Positions 17,349 through 26,876 are shown, numbered from the stretch's first letter. The stretch: 64,000 nt of DNA from Natronobacterium haloterrestre (GCF_900112205.1 NZ_FOKW01000001.1:248001-312000), one strand, 5' to 3'. The notes: generated by a model from the letters alone, not told the origin. A program made the numbers and translations.

Positions 17349-18656
17349 TTAGAGGTCGTACTGCTCTCGCACCAGGTGGGCCATCCCGCGATCCTCGAGG
17401 ACGTCCATCGGCGCGAGCATGTCAAGCTGGACGACGCCCGGTAGTCGGCCGATCTGGACGCCGCCGGTGAACGTACACCGCGACCGGACCTCGCCCTCGC
17501 TCATGTCGAGGAGGTCGCCGGCCCGGTCGAACGCGTTCTCGGTCGCGTCGTTGATCGTCGCGCCGGACCCGATCACCTGGATCGGACCCATGTCGTCCTC
17601 GAGGTCGACGCCGTGTTTCTCGGCGAGGTCGCGGCCCGCCTCGCGTTCTTCGTCGCTGTAAGGCTTCGAGATGAACGGCAGGTCCTCCTCGTTGGGCAGG
17701 AGGATCGGCCCGTCGATCTCGAGGTCCTCGATCACCTCGACGTCCATCCGAACCGTGCCGCTGACGTCGGTCGTGTGCAGGGAGAGTTCGCCGTCGCCCT
17801 GGTTGGCGTGGAGGTCGCCGACGTAGACGCCGCCGCCGTCGACCTTGACGGGACAGATCAGGGTCGCACCCGCACGAACCTCCGGCACGTCCATGTGGCC
17901 GTCCGTCCGCTCCTCGAGGTCGGCCTCGCTCTCGAGGCCCCAGTCGTGGTCGGCACCGATCAGGAACTGGCCGAAGTCGCCGGCGTTGTGGGAGTCGGGC
18001 AGTTCCACGGGCGGGGTCGTCCCGACGTTGCCGATAAAGGGACGCAGTCGGCCGAGCGTGCCCGGCATCTCCGAGGGTTCGTACAGGAGGATGGGGTGTT
18101 GCCGGGAGTTCTCGGGGATGTCCATCACTTCCTCGGCGTCGGTCGCGAGTTCGTGTGCACCGTCCGCGTCCATCGTAACGCCGACGGTGCGGTCCTCGTC
18201 GAACGCGACGGTGTAGCCGTACTCGAAGCCGAACGACGAGGCGTTCGCGCCACACTCCTTGCAGCGGATCGCGTCCTCGCCGGTGCCCTCGACGACCGAC
18301 TCGGGCCACTCCGTCCCGCACTCGGGACAGCGGTGGTCGACGAACGGGTCGTCCTCGAACGCCTCCTCCCGTTCGCGCATCGTCCCGGTGCTGGTGGCCA
18401 TGCTCGTGACCTCGATCTCCCTGATCTTCAGGGCGATCGCGTCGCCGACCTCGGCGTTCTCGACCCGGATCGGCCGCGTAACCTCGTGTCCGCCCCGGAA
18501 CGAGGGCGTGATCATCGGCCCCCAACAGGCCGGCGGGGTGTAGGTCTCGATCGTCCCGCCGTCGGCGACCGTTCCGGCCCACTCCCGGTCCGGGCCGACG
18601 AGTCCGAGCGTGTACTGGTCGACCGATAGCTCCTGTTGTACTTCGCGTTGTGCCAT
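17349..18656 (-). CDS. Acetamidase/formamidase family protein with zinc-ribbon-like insert
   Basis: A 435-residue amidase of the FmdA/AmdA family, which hydrolyses formamide, acetamide or related short amides. Markers are the N-terminal GPMITPSFRGGHEVTRP, the metal and substrate region NVGTTPPVELPDSHNAGDFGQFL, PVKVDGGGVYVGDLHANQGDGE and the C-terminal GSGATINDATENAF. Between residues about 95 and 135 it has CPECGTEW...CKECGA, a four-cysteine motif that looks like a zinc ribbon, which I also expect in several family members. The ATG at 18656 (MAQREVQQELSV) is preferred; an extended upstream frame is not protein-like. An amide-derived formate link to the nearby purU is possible but unproven. 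Confidence 0.87.
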   Translation of the reverse strand: MAQREVQQELSVDQYTLGLVGPDREWAGTVADGGTIETYTPPACWGPMITPSFRGGHEVTRPIRVENAEVGDAIALKIREIEVTSMATSTGTMREREEAFEDDPFVDHRCPECGTEWPESVVEGTGEDAIRCKECGANASSFGFEYGYTVAFDEDRTVGVTMDADGAHELATDAEEVMDIPENSRQHPILLYEPSEMPGTLGRLRPFIGNVGTTPPVELPDSHNAGDFGQFLIGADHDWGLESEADLEERTDGHMDVPEVRAGATLICPVKVDGGGVYVGDLHANQGDGELSLHTTDVSGTVRMDVEVIEDLEIDGPILLPNEEDLPFISKPYSDEEREAGRDLAEKHGVDLEDDMGPIQVIGSGATINDATENAFDRAGDLLDMSEGEVRSRCTFTGGVQIGRLPGVVQLDMLAPMDVLEDRGMAHLVREQYDL

Positions 18657-18700
18657 AACGTACCAGACTACGACGGCGACGAAAATAAAAGGGCAGTAGC

Positions 18701-19000
18701 ATGCCAGTAGACCGGGAATCGCGGATCGACGACTCGTCCGGAGCGAACCCTGGACCCGACGATCCGCTCGCCACGTCGACGCCGTCACCGACGCCGTCGC
18801 GGTCACGCTCACTGAAAACGAACTCCGGACCCTCGAGGCGCAACTCGAGGGAGACCTGCAGCCGCTGTTCGAGGACGTTTCGGTCGACCGCGTCGACGGC
18901 CGAGGACCCGCATTTCGGCAACCACGGTCCCGACCGCCTGAAAATCAACTCGAGAGTACGGCCGCGAGCGGCCGTTCTCCCGATGACGACCCCGGCGATC
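18701..19000 (+). pseudogene. Frameshifted small gene
   Basis: Two frames read like one protein. From ATG 18701 the frame gives MPVDRESRIDDSSGANPG and so on to about 18770. After that it loses protein character, while the frame one base back continues convincingly from about 18765 (VDAVTDAVAVTLTENELRTLEAQLEGDLQP...FEDVSVDRVDGRGPAFRQP) with no start codon of its own. A one-base indel near 18765-18775 would join them into a soluble acidic protein of roughly 90-100 residues. It is either a real pseudogene or an assembly error. I do not know the family. The 3' part runs into the convergent small gene at 18999. Confidence 0.4.
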
Positions 19001-19172
19001 ACTCCCAGTCCGGCAGCGGCGCGGCGTCGTCCGCCGCTACCGAGATCCAGGCATCGTCCCGGGCGATATCGGCGATGACGAGATGTGGTCGGCCGTCGAT
19101 CTCGTCGATCGCCGCCACGATCTCACCGCCGTCCGCCGGCAGCTTGCCGATAGAGCCTGGATTGGGCGTCAT
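18999..19172 (-). CDS. Small conserved haloarchaeal protein (DUF7556-like)
   Basis: From the ATG at 19172 it encodes 57 residues: MTPNPGSIGK, then GEIVAAIDEIDGRPHLVIADIARDDAWISV and a C-terminal LPDWE. The pattern AAIDE...VIADI..DDAW.S...LPDW matches small single-domain haloarchaeal proteins that I associate with DUF7556; function is unknown. A GTG at 19196 would add eight residues. Confidence 0.6.
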   Translation of the reverse strand: MTPNPGSIGKLPADGGEIVAAIDEIDGRPHLVIADIARDDAWISVAADDAAPLPDWE

Positions 19173-19373
19173 GTTCGGATATCTCACGTATGTCACTATG
19201 AATGTTCCGACTCCTGTCCAACCAGTATCGGAAACTCAATCTCAGAAGCGACAATGTTACGACCTCGAAACGTAATGATCGTCCAGTATGAACTGTCGGG
19301 GCCGCTATCAGTCGTCTTCGGTACAACCACCGGATCCGTCCCGGTTACACCGATATCGGGACAGGGATCCGTA

Positions 19374-20321
19374 TCAGTCGTCGGCGATCGCGTCCCCGAT
19401 GCCGTCGACCGGGCGGTCGGGCGTCGCGTCGTCGATAGCCGACGGGAGGCCGAGCTGGTACTCGTCGCCGTTCTCCCGGACGCTCGTCCGGCCGCGGTGG
19501 ACCGAGACGTCGCCGTTCAGGTGCAACCGCACCGCCTCGAGCAGTGCCTCCGCCTCGAGGGGCTGGCCGCGGCGTTTCATCTCGGCGACGTCGGCGTCGT
19601 CGGGCACGTCGAAGGCCCGCTGGGTGATGATCGGTCCCTGGTCGAGGTCGGTCGTCACGTAGTGGGCCGTGACGCCGGCGACCCGAACACCCTCCTCGAC
19701 GGCCTGTCGGTAGGCCTCGGCACCGGGGAAAGCCGGCAACAGCGAGGGGTGGACGTTGATGATCCGATCCTCGTAGCGGAAGACGACGTTCGGGCTGAGG
19801 ATCCGCATGTACCGCGCGAGGACGATGAGGTCGGCGTCGTACTCCGCGAGCAGTTCGAGGAGTCGGTCCTCGTTTTGCTGGCCGTTTTCGGTACCGATGT
19901 CGTGGAACGGGACGCCGTAGTGTTCCGCCAGCGGCTGGAGGTCGTCGTGGTTGCCGATGACGACCCCGATCTCCGCGCCGAGGTCGTCGTTGGCCCAGGC
20001 CTCGAACAGCGCCTCGAGACAGTGACTCTCCTTGGTGACGAGGACGGCGATCTGCTGGTCCTCGCGGTCGGCGGGGAACCGGACCTGGACGTCGAGCCCG
20101 AGGTCGTCGCCCAGGTCGTGGAGGTCCTCGCGGAGTTTCGCCTCGGTACAGACCATCTCCGAGGTATCGACGGCGAGGTACATCCGGAAGACGCCGTCCC
20201 GGACCGCCTGGTCGAGGTCCTCGATGTTGATTCCGCGCTCGAACAGGAGGCTGGTCACGTTCGCGATCAGTCCGGTGTCGTCGTCTCCGATCACCGTGAT
20301 TTCGGTCAGGTCGGTCGTCAT
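19374..20321 (-). CDS. purU: Formyltetrahydrofolate deformylase-type protein (PurU)
   Basis: A 315-residue protein with an N-terminal ACT domain (about 1-80; EITVIGDDDTGLIANVTSLLFERGINIEDL) and a C-terminal formyltransferase fold. Catalytic-region motifs are NVHPSLLPAFPG and AHYVTTDLDQGPIITQR, which contain the Asn/His/Asp set. PurU releases formate from 10-formyl-tetrahydrofolate; haloarchaeal members may instead supply the GAR-formylation step, since the domain is homologous to PurN. The tail is acidic. The ATG at 20321 is preceded by GGAGGTG on the minus strand (20329-20335), which decides this start over the ATG at 20330. Confidence 0.9.
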   Translation of the reverse strand: MTTDLTEITVIGDDDTGLIANVTSLLFERGINIEDLDQAVRDGVFRMYLAVDTSEMVCTEAKLREDLHDLGDDLGLDVQVRFPADREDQQIAVLVTKESHCLEALFEAWANDDLGAEIGVVIGNHDDLQPLAEHYGVPFHDIGTENGQQNEDRLLELLAEYDADLIVLARYMRILSPNVVFRYEDRIINVHPSLLPAFPGAEAYRQAVEEGVRVAGVTAHYVTTDLDQGPIITQRAFDVPDDADVAEMKRRGQPLEAEALLEAVRLHLNGDVSVHRGRTSVRENGDEYQLGLPSAIDDATPDRPVDGIGDAIADD

Positions 20322-20941
20322 CGCTGCCACCTCCGCTCGAGCGTGCGGCGATACATTGGACGTCTCTCAGGCCCCGGGTGGCTAAAAGTCCTGCTTTCCG
20401 CAGTCGATCCATCTCGCCGGTCGCCAACGCTCGAGACGGCCACCTCCCCGCTGGACCGGTGTACCGTGATCGTCTGGGGTGGGACGACTGTGATCATTCC
20501 CGCTCCGTGAATCCCCTCGAGTCGGATTCCGGAGCACTCGGACTGTACTGCCTGTAGACGGGTTCGACCGAGAGTTCTCGTGACTGTCCGTCCCAGAAGC
20601 CGAGCCTCGTATCGATCGGGATCGCATGCGACGCCGGACTCGGTCGCCTCGAGTCGCTTGCCGACGCCGGCGACCTCGCGATCCGGCGCGGGGAGGTCCC
20701 CTCGCGGGGAACATCGTCGCGGGCTCCCCGAGCGGGACCGGCTACGTCTCGCCGCGGACTGACCGGCGTTCGTCGGCGGATCGGCCCCGACCCCCGACAG
20801 TGTTCTCGAGCCGACGATCTGCGAGCCGGGTGGTTTCCGGCGCGTCCGGGCGTCTCCGTATCGCGGACGGAAATATTCACGATCGTGTATTACAGCGACA
20901 AGGCGAAAGCGTTTTTGATCACGAATACGGGATATCAGGTA
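20322..20941. other. Intergenic, divergent promoters of purU and purS
   Basis: No convincing complete gene. Short protein-like stretches occur on the plus strand (around 20605-20710, reading SIGIACDAGLGRLESLADAGDLAIRRG) without a start or a continuing frame, perhaps a gene relic. The right end holds the purS promoter region with the CACGATCGTG palindrome. Confidence 0.35.
20878..20887. promoter_or_regulatory. purS: Palindrome CACGATCGTG upstream of purS
   Basis: A perfect 10-bp palindrome in an AT-richer stretch 55-64 nt before the purS ATG. It is a candidate regulator site for purSQ; no second copy was found before purC. Confidence 0.3.
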
Positions 20942-21193
20942 ATGACGGCCTACACCGCCACGGTGACGGTTCGACTCAAACGCGGCGTCCTGGATCCCGA
21001 GGCCGAGACCACGAAGCAGGCCCTGGAACGGCTCGGTTTCGAACTCGAGGAACTGCGCTCGTCGGATCGGTTCGAGATCGACCTCGAGGCCACCTCCGCG
21101 GATGCGGCCCGCGAGCGCGCCGACGAGATGGCCGAACGGCTGCTGGCGAACCCGACCATCCACGACTACGACGTGGAGGTCGACGAACGGTAG
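20942..21193 (+). CDS. purS: Phosphoribosylformylglycinamidine synthase subunit PurS
   Basis: An 83-residue subunit of the FGAM synthase complex with PurL and PurQ. PurS bridges the two and helps move ammonia from PurQ to PurL. TATVTVRLKRGVLDPEAETTKQALERLGF is the classic PurS N-terminus, and the protein ends NPTIHDYDVEVDE. The length is normal. ATG 20942 fits the family; an upstream in-frame ATG at 20885 overlaps the promoter. purQ follows after 65 nt. Confidence 0.94.
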   Translation: MTAYTATVTVRLKRGVLDPEAETTKQALERLGFELEELRSSDRFEIDLEATSADAARERADEMAERLLANPTIHDYDVEVDER

Positions 21194-21247
21194 ATGACTG
21201 TCCCTTACACTCACACCCCGATCGAAACCGTCGGTCGCAACACCAGG

Positions 21248-21254
21248 AGGTGGC
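21248..21254 (+). promoter_or_regulatory. purQ: Shine-Dalgarno site for purQ
   Basis: AGGAGGTGG lies just before the GTG start at 21259. This is unusual, because most genes in the window have no such site. It supports the GTG start and re-initiation after purS. Confidence 0.6.
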
Positions 21255-21258
21255 GACT

Positions 21259-21933
21259 GTGACGGTTTCGATCGTCCGCTTTGGCGGCTCGAACTGTGAC
21301 CGCGACGCGAAACGCGCCCTCGAGCACCTCGGGATCGACGCCGAAATCGTCTGGCACGAGGACGGCCTCCCCGCCGATACCGAGGGGATCGTCCTCCCGG
21401 GCGGGTTCTCCTACGGCGACTACCTCCGGGCCGGCGCGATGGCCGCCCGCGCGCCGATCATGGAGGAGGTCCGCGAGGCCGCGAGCGACGGGGTCCCGGT
21501 GCTGGGCGTCTGTAACGGGGCCCAGATCGGCTGCGAGTCCGGCCTGACTCCGGGGGCGTTCACCACGAACGAGAGCGCCCGCTTCCAGTGCGAGCACGTC
21601 CACCTGCGGGTCGAGCGGACCGACACGCCCTGGACCGCCGCCTACGAGGAGGGCGAGGTCATCGAAGTGCCGATCGCCCACGGTGAGGGCCGCTACGAGA
21701 TCGCTGACGACCGGCTGGCGACACTCGAGGCCGAGGACCGGGTCCTCTTCCGGTACTGCGACGAGCACGGCGAGGTCGGACCGCACGCGAACCCGAACGG
21801 GTCGAAACACGACGTCGCCGGCGTGCTCGGCGACCGAGACACCGTCGCCGTCCTGATGCCCCATCCGGAACGCGCGACGCTGCCGGACGTGGGTCCCACG
21901 GACGGACAGGGAGTTCTCCGGGCGTTCGAGTAG
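21259..21933 (+). CDS. purQ: Phosphoribosylformylglycinamidine synthase subunit PurQ (glutaminase)
   Basis: A 224-residue class I glutamine amidotransferase that supplies ammonia to PurL for FGAM formation. The N-terminus is SIVRFGGSNCDRD, the oxyanion loop LPGGFSYGDYLR, the nucleophile C85 in GVCNGAQIG, and the His-Glu pair in MPHPERA near the C-terminus. The GTG start is set by the family N-terminus and the Shine-Dalgarno sequence. It forms a purSQ operon; purL is not in the window. Confidence 0.94.
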   Translation: MTVSIVRFGGSNCDRDAKRALEHLGIDAEIVWHEDGLPADTEGIVLPGGFSYGDYLRAGAMAARAPIMEEVREAASDGVPVLGVCNGAQIGCESGLTPGAFTTNESARFQCEHVHLRVERTDTPWTAAYEEGEVIEVPIAHGEGRYEIADDRLATLEAEDRVLFRYCDEHGEVGPHANPNGSKHDVAGVLGDRDTVAVLMPHPERATLPDVGPTDGQGVLRAFE

Positions 21934-22051
21934 CTGGGCCGGCGACGGACGGCCGGTACACTTATATTCCTTCCGAGTCGACTCCGACCGAAGTAAACGA
22001 CGCCGAAACGCCGCCGAGCGTGCACTGCACGTCCGTCGCACAATCGGCTCA

Positions 22052-25000
22052 ATGGACGCAACGGCTCCGATACAGACGATGACTGGTCGAACCCGCGTCG
22101 TCTTCGCCGACGATACGCCACCGGAGGGACTCGAGTCCCCGCTCGACGACGGAACGGACGACACCGACACTATCGACGGTGCCGTCACGACGGTCGTCGA
22201 CGGCGTTCGGGACTGCCTGGAGGCTCTCCCGAGTGCAGACTGCGTAGTCGTCGCGGGCCTCCCGGAGACCGATCCCGTGGACCTCTGTGAACGGATCCGC
22301 GACCGGCGGCCGAACGTGCCGATCGTCGCCTTCCCGACCGACGGGAGCGAGGCCCTCGCGGGCGAACTCGTCGCCGCGGGGGTCGACGGCTACGTTCCGC
22401 GCTCGCAGGGTCTGGACACCCTCTCGAGGCGGATCCGAGAGCTAGTTTCCCCTGGACCGGGGTCGTCCGCCGACGGCGATCCGAAGACCCGCGACGCCGA
22501 CACGGAACGCGATGGAACGGAGGGCGCGCCGGTCACCGCGACCAACACGATCGAGACCCTCGAGTCCGCGATGGCTCTCGATCCGGAGTACGCCGGTGCG
22601 GACGACCGGTCGGACCCCTCCTCTTCTTCCTCTTCTTCCTCTTCTTCCTCTCCCTCCTCGACGGACGACGGTGCTGGTTCGATCCGTGTCGACGAAGCTC
22701 TCGACAGGTTCTTCGAGGGAATTCCTCTCGCCGTCGTCGAGTGGAACCGCGAGTTCGAGGCGGTCGGCTGGAGCGCCACGGCGACGGGCCTGTTCGGCTA
22801 CAGCGCGGAAGAGGCGCTCGGAACCTCTGCTTTCGAGTTACTGATTCCGGAATCCGAACGCGACACCGCCCGCGAGTACTGGTCGGAACTGGTCGACCAG
22901 CAGTACGGCCGCGGGCCCTCGACGCGGATCAACCGCAACGTCTGCGCGGACGGTTCGACTATCGTCTGTGAGTGGGTCAACACCCCTATTTTCGACGGCG
23001 ACGAGGTCGTCGGCATTCTCTCGTACGCCCGCGACGTCTCGGAGGAACACAAACGCGCCAACGCCCTCGAGGCGCTCCAGGTGACGACTCACGAACTCAT
23101 CCGGGCCGAATCCGCCGAGCGAATCGCGGAGATCGTGATTGACGCGACCGAAACGGTCCTCGAGCAGCCCCTCGGGACGATCCGCCTCTACGACGAGGAG
23201 GCCGGCCACCTCGAACTCGAGGGCGCCACCTCGGAACTCGAGGCCGTCGCGGCCGACGTCCCGCCGGTCGAACCCGGCGACTCCGACTTCTGGACGGCCT
23301 ACGCCGACGGGGAGTCGATCGTCCTTACGGACGTCTCGAGCGACGGAATCCCGGTCGAGTTCGAACCGGACGCCGCCGTCTCGCTGGGGAACGCGATCCT
23401 GCATCCCGTCGGGGAGCACGGCCTGCTGACCATCGCGTCCTCGGGAGAGGATCGTCTCGATCCCACGGATATCCACCTCGTGCGAGTCCTGGCGGCGACG
23501 GTCGAGGCGGCACTCGATCGGACGGTTCGGACCCGGGAACTCGCACGGACCGAGACGATCGTCGAAGCCGTCGGCGACGGGGTCTACGCGCTCGACGCCG
23601 ACGGCCGGTTCGTGACGGTCAACGATCGGCTAGCTGCGGTGACGGGGTACGACCGGGACGATCTCCTCGGAAGCCACGTCTCGACGATCCTCACCGACGA
23701 AAGCGACGCTCGCCGGCGCAAGCGCGTCCGCGCGCTCTCGTCGGTCGGCGAGGACGGCATCGCGACCTACGAGGCGACCCTCGAGGCGAGCGACGGCGAG
23801 ACGGTACCCTGCGAGATCAACACGACGCTGTGGCGGCCGGAGGGAGGCGACGGGCCGGACGATTCCGTTCGGTCCGCGGCCGCCGACCGAACGGGAACCG
23901 TCGGCATCGTCCGCGACGTCACCGACCGCAAGCGAATGCAACGGGAGATCATCGATCAGAAAGCGAAGATCGAGAGCCTTCACGCGATCGCGTCCCGGCT
24001 CGACGACTGTGAGGACGGGGACGAGGTCTGCGAACTCGCCGTCGAAGCCGCCGAGGACGTGCTGAACTTCGACGCTTGCGCGGTCTATCTCGCCGACGAG
24101 GACGACGACTCGCTGGTCAAGCGGGCACTCTCCTCGGAGTTCGACGACCAGTACGAACGGCGCATCCCGCTCGACCGGGGGATCGCCGGCAAGACGTATC
24201 GGAACGAGCAGACCTACCGCATCGAGGACGTCGGCGAGCGGGACGACGCTCACCCGGCGACGGAGCGGTTCCGGTCGGCCCTGAGCGTTCCCATCGGCGA
24301 TCGGGGCGTGTTCCAGGCCGCGTCAACGGAGTACGATGCGTTCGACGACGATGACAAGGAACTCGCCGAGCTCTTGCTGTCACACGTCTCCGATGCGCTC
24401 GAGCGGCTGGCCTTCGAGGCGGAGTTGCGCACCGAGCGTGACCGCTTTGCGGCGCTGTTCGAGAACGTTCCGGACGCCGTCGTCAGTTCGCGATACGTCG
24501 ACGAGGGGGCCCAGCCGATCGTCGAGGCTGTCAACCCGGCGTTCGAACGCGTCTTCGGCTACGAGGAGTCCGAGTTGATCGGCGAATCCATCGACGACTA
24601 TATCGTCCCCTCCGACCGCGGGGACGAAGCCGAGCGCATCAACCGGACCGGCAGCCAGGGCGACACCGTCGAGATGGAGGTCAAACGCCGGACGACCGAC
24701 GGGCTCCGCGATTTCATGCTCCGGCTGGCTCCGATGGAGACCGACGGCTACTCCGAGCGAACCTTCGGCGTCTATACCGATATCACCGAGCGCAAACAGC
24801 ACCGCAAGCGCGTCGAGATCCTCAACCGGGTGTTGCGTCACGACCTGCGCAACGGGATGAACATCATCGACGGCTGTGCGCAACTGCTTCTCGAGGAACT
24901 CCAGTCCCTCGAGAGCGACCCCGAGGTCGAACTCGACGTCGACGGGTGCGAACACGCCAGGGCGATCCAGGAACGGGCGAACGAACTCATCGAACTCGCG

Positions 25001-25579
25001 GAGAAGACCCGCGGGGTCGAACGTACCCTCGAGCGCGGCGATTCGGCGGCAAGTCGGATCGATCTCGCCGACCTGGTCTCCGACGCGGTCGGGCGACTCG
25101 AGCGGGAGTACCCCCACGCCGAGGTGACGACCTCGGTTCCCGACTGTACAGCCAGGGGGACCGAGTTCCTCGAGACGGCGCTGTTCCAGGTGCTCGAGAA
25201 CGCGGTCGAGCACAACGACACCCCGCAGCCGTCGATCGAGGTAACGGTCGCGGACGCGGCTGAAGACGGAATGGTCCGGGTCTCGGTCGCCGACGACGGG
25301 CCGGGTATCCCGGCCGAGGAACGCGAACTCCTCCAGGAGGACCGCGAGATCACGCAGTTGCGCCACGCCAGCGGCCTGGGCCTGTGGCTCGTCAACTGGG
25401 TGGTCACCCACTCGGGCGGGCGACTCTCGTTTTCGGAGAACGGCTCGCGGGGGGCAGTAGTGACGATCGAGTTGCCGCGGGCGGAGTTCGACGGGGACGT
25501 CGAGTGCGGAAACGGTGAGCGAGACCGGGGTCGGCGTCGGGGTCGTGACCGGGGACTGGAGACCGACTCCGGGACGTAG
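22052..25579 (+). CDS. Multi-domain sensor histidine kinase (receiver-like, PAS, GAF)
   Basis: A 1175-residue soluble kinase. Order: a receiver-like domain (about 12-130; VVVAGLPETDPVDLCERIRDRRPNVPIVAF); a serine-rich linker (about 185-205); PAS (about 218-345); GAF (about 350-490); PAS (about 495-635); GAF (about 640-790); PAS (about 795-920); a dimerisation domain with His930 in LRHDLRNGMNIIDG; and an ATPase domain (LFQVLENAVEHND as N box; DDGPGIP and ASGLGLWLVNW as G boxes). The LRHDLRN phosphosite is typical of haloarchaeal kinases. The receiver-like domain may lack a proper phospho-Asp pocket (VVVAGLP where D is expected). ATG at 22082 (MTGRTRVVF) is an alternative start. No membrane helix is visible, so the input is probably cytosolic. 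The partner is unknown. Confidence 0.9.
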   Translation: MDATAPIQTMTGRTRVVFADDTPPEGLESPLDDGTDDTDTIDGAVTTVVDGVRDCLEALPSADCVVVAGLPETDPVDLCERIRDRRPNVPIVAFPTDGSEALAGELVAAGVDGYVPRSQGLDTLSRRIRELVSPGPGSSADGDPKTRDADTERDGTEGAPVTATNTIETLESAMALDPEYAGADDRSDPSSSSSSSSSSSPSSTDDGAGSIRVDEALDRFFEGIPLAVVEWNREFEAVGWSATATGLFGYSAEEALGTSAFELLIPESERDTAREYWSELVDQQYGRGPSTRINRNVCADGSTIVCEWVNTPIFDGDEVVGILSYARDVSEEHKRANALEALQVTTHELIRAESAERIAEIVIDATETVLEQPLGTIRLYDEEAGHLELEGATSELEAVAADVPPVEPGDSDFWTAYADGESIVLTDVSSDGIPVEFEPDAAVSLGNAILHPVGEHGLLTIASSGEDRLDPTDIHLVRVLAATVEAALDRTVRTRELARTETIVEAVGDGVYALDADGRFVTVNDRLAAVTGYDRDDLLGSHVSTILTDESDARRRKRVRALSSVGEDGIATYEATLEASDGETVPCEINTTLWRPEGGDGPDDSVRSAAADRTGTVGIVRDVTDRKRMQREIIDQKAKIESLHAIASRLDDCEDGDEVCELAVEAAEDVLNFDACAVYLADEDDDSLVKRALSSEFDDQYERRIPLDRGIAGKTYRNEQTYRIEDVGERDDAHPATERFRSALSVPIGDRGVFQAASTEYDAFDDDDKELAELLLSHVSDALERLAFEAELRTERDRFAALFENVPDAVVSSRYVDEGAQPIVEAVNPAFERVFGYEESELIGESIDDYIVPSDRGDEAERINRTGSQGDTVEMEVKRRTTDGLRDFMLRLAPMETDGYSERTFGVYTDITERKQHRKRVEILNRVLRHDLRNGMNIIDGCAQLLLEELQSLESDPEVELDVDGCEHARAIQERANELIELAEKTRGVERTLERGDSAASRIDLADLVSDAVGRLEREYPHAEVTTSVPDCTARGTEFLETALFQVLENAVEHNDTPQPSIEVTVADAAEDGMVRVSVADDGPGIPAEERELLQEDREITQLRHASGLGLWLVNWVVTHSGGRLSFSENGSRGAVVTIELPRAEFDGDVECGNGERDRGRRRGRDRGLETDSGT

Positions 25580-25592
25580 CGCGTCGGTTCGT

Positions 25593-26690
25593 CTACCGCG
25601 TCAGCGGCTGGTTGAACCCCCGCTCGCGTTCCATGACCGTCTCCCAGGTCAGTTCACATTCACAGGAAACCTGCTCGAAGACCGACGGGTCCTGGCGCAG
25701 GTCGAAGTCCTTGATCGCCTTCTGGACGAGGTCGTCGCACTCCCCGCAGTTGTGCGGGCCGCGGTCGGAGCCGTGGCCGACCGGGTCCGAGACGACGATG
25801 GCGTCGACGTCGGCCGTCTCCTCGAGGACGTGGGCGATCGACCACATCCACGGCGGCCGGTAGCCGTCCGAGAAGTAGAGGTCGTCGACCATGGTGTAGC
25901 GCTGGACGTTACAGGGGTTCATCGAGACGGTATGGCAGCCGGAGACGTCGGCACAGCGTTCGATCGAGGAGATCATGTCTTCGACCGCTTCGGACTCCGT
26001 GAGGAACGGCGGCTTCATCAGGAGGTAGGCCTTGATGCCTGCGTCGGCGTCGTCGGCGTCCTCGTCCGCGGCGGCAGCCTCGGCGCAGGCCTCCTCGAAG
26101 TCCGCGAAGTCGAAGTACTTGTTCACGCAGTCGTGGCGCACGCGATCGGTCGCCGTCTCGAGGCCGATCGCGACGTCCGTATCGATCCCGTGCTGGGTGA
26201 AGTCGGCGATCTTCTCGCGGTCGACGAAGTCCGGCAGCGACTCGACGACGATCCGGTCGCGGTCGGCGAATGTGTCGGCGATCGCCCTGCGCGTTTCGGC
26301 ACCGACCTCGCGTTCGTCGAGGAAGGAGCCGGAGGTGTAGATCTTGATGAGGTCCGCCGGCTCGTCGCCGTTATCCGCTTCGTGCTCGAGACAGACCTCG
26401 ATCTGGTCCATCAGTGCCTCGTGAGAGACGCTCCCGCCGTCGACGCTCTCGGCGACGTAGCCACACATGGTACAGCCGCCGGCGCGGGCCCACCGGCAGC
26501 CGCCGGTGTTGAGAATGATCGTCAGGCTCCGTTTGACGCCGCCGGGGGTGTTGTCCTCGTCGAGCCAGACGCGGGTCGGCTCGTGGGGGTCGTAGCTGGC
26601 CTCCTTGCGCGAACGAATCTCGCGCATCACCTGGTTGTGGGCGTCCATGCCCTTGCCCTGCTCGTAGACTTCGGGCGTGGGTTGACTCAT
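25593..26690 (-). CDS. raSEA: Archaeosine biosynthesis radical SAM protein RaSEA
   Basis: A 365-residue radical SAM enzyme which, with ArcS, turns preQ0-lysine at tRNA position 15 into archaeosine. The cluster cysteines are at C65, C73 and C76 (TGGCRWARAGGCTMCGY), a CX7CX2C spacing unlike the usual CX3CX2C. Further motifs are IYTSGSFLDEREV and VESLPDFVDREKI, AIGLETATDRVRHDCVNKYF and SMNPCNVQRYTMVDDLYF. A C-terminal pair of cysteine motifs (HNCGECDD; FEQVSCECELTWE) fits a zinc or second cluster site. The partners tgtA and arcS lie 16-20 kb downstream. It ends 13 nt from the convergent kinase gene. Confidence 0.9.
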   Translation of the reverse strand: MSQPTPEVYEQGKGMDAHNQVMREIRSRKEASYDPHEPTRVWLDEDNTPGGVKRSLTIILNTGGCRWARAGGCTMCGYVAESVDGGSVSHEALMDQIEVCLEHEADNGDEPADLIKIYTSGSFLDEREVGAETRRAIADTFADRDRIVVESLPDFVDREKIADFTQHGIDTDVAIGLETATDRVRHDCVNKYFDFADFEEACAEAAAADEDADDADAGIKAYLLMKPPFLTESEAVEDMISSIERCADVSGCHTVSMNPCNVQRYTMVDDLYFSDGYRPPWMWSIAHVLEETADVDAIVVSDPVGHGSDRGPHNCGECDDLVQKAIKDFDLRQDPSVFEQVSCECELTWETVMERERGFNQPLTR

Positions 26691-26876
26691 TAGAAGGGGA
26701 AAACGGCCCAGGCCGTAAAGCGCCTTCGTTGGCGCCGTTGGGCAGTCACCGCTCGAGCGGGACCTGCCCCGACCGGGACTCGCGGGTGAGCCAGCGTTCC
26801 GACCCGTGGCGTGTCAGTTACCGGTCGCGGACGAAAGCGGACGAAAGCGGACGACGACGCGTTCGGATCGAGACCC

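Noticed and set aside
20626..21258. Upstream extension of purQ
   Set aside because: It would overlap purS in another frame; a Shine-Dalgarno site and the family start point to the GTG at 21259.
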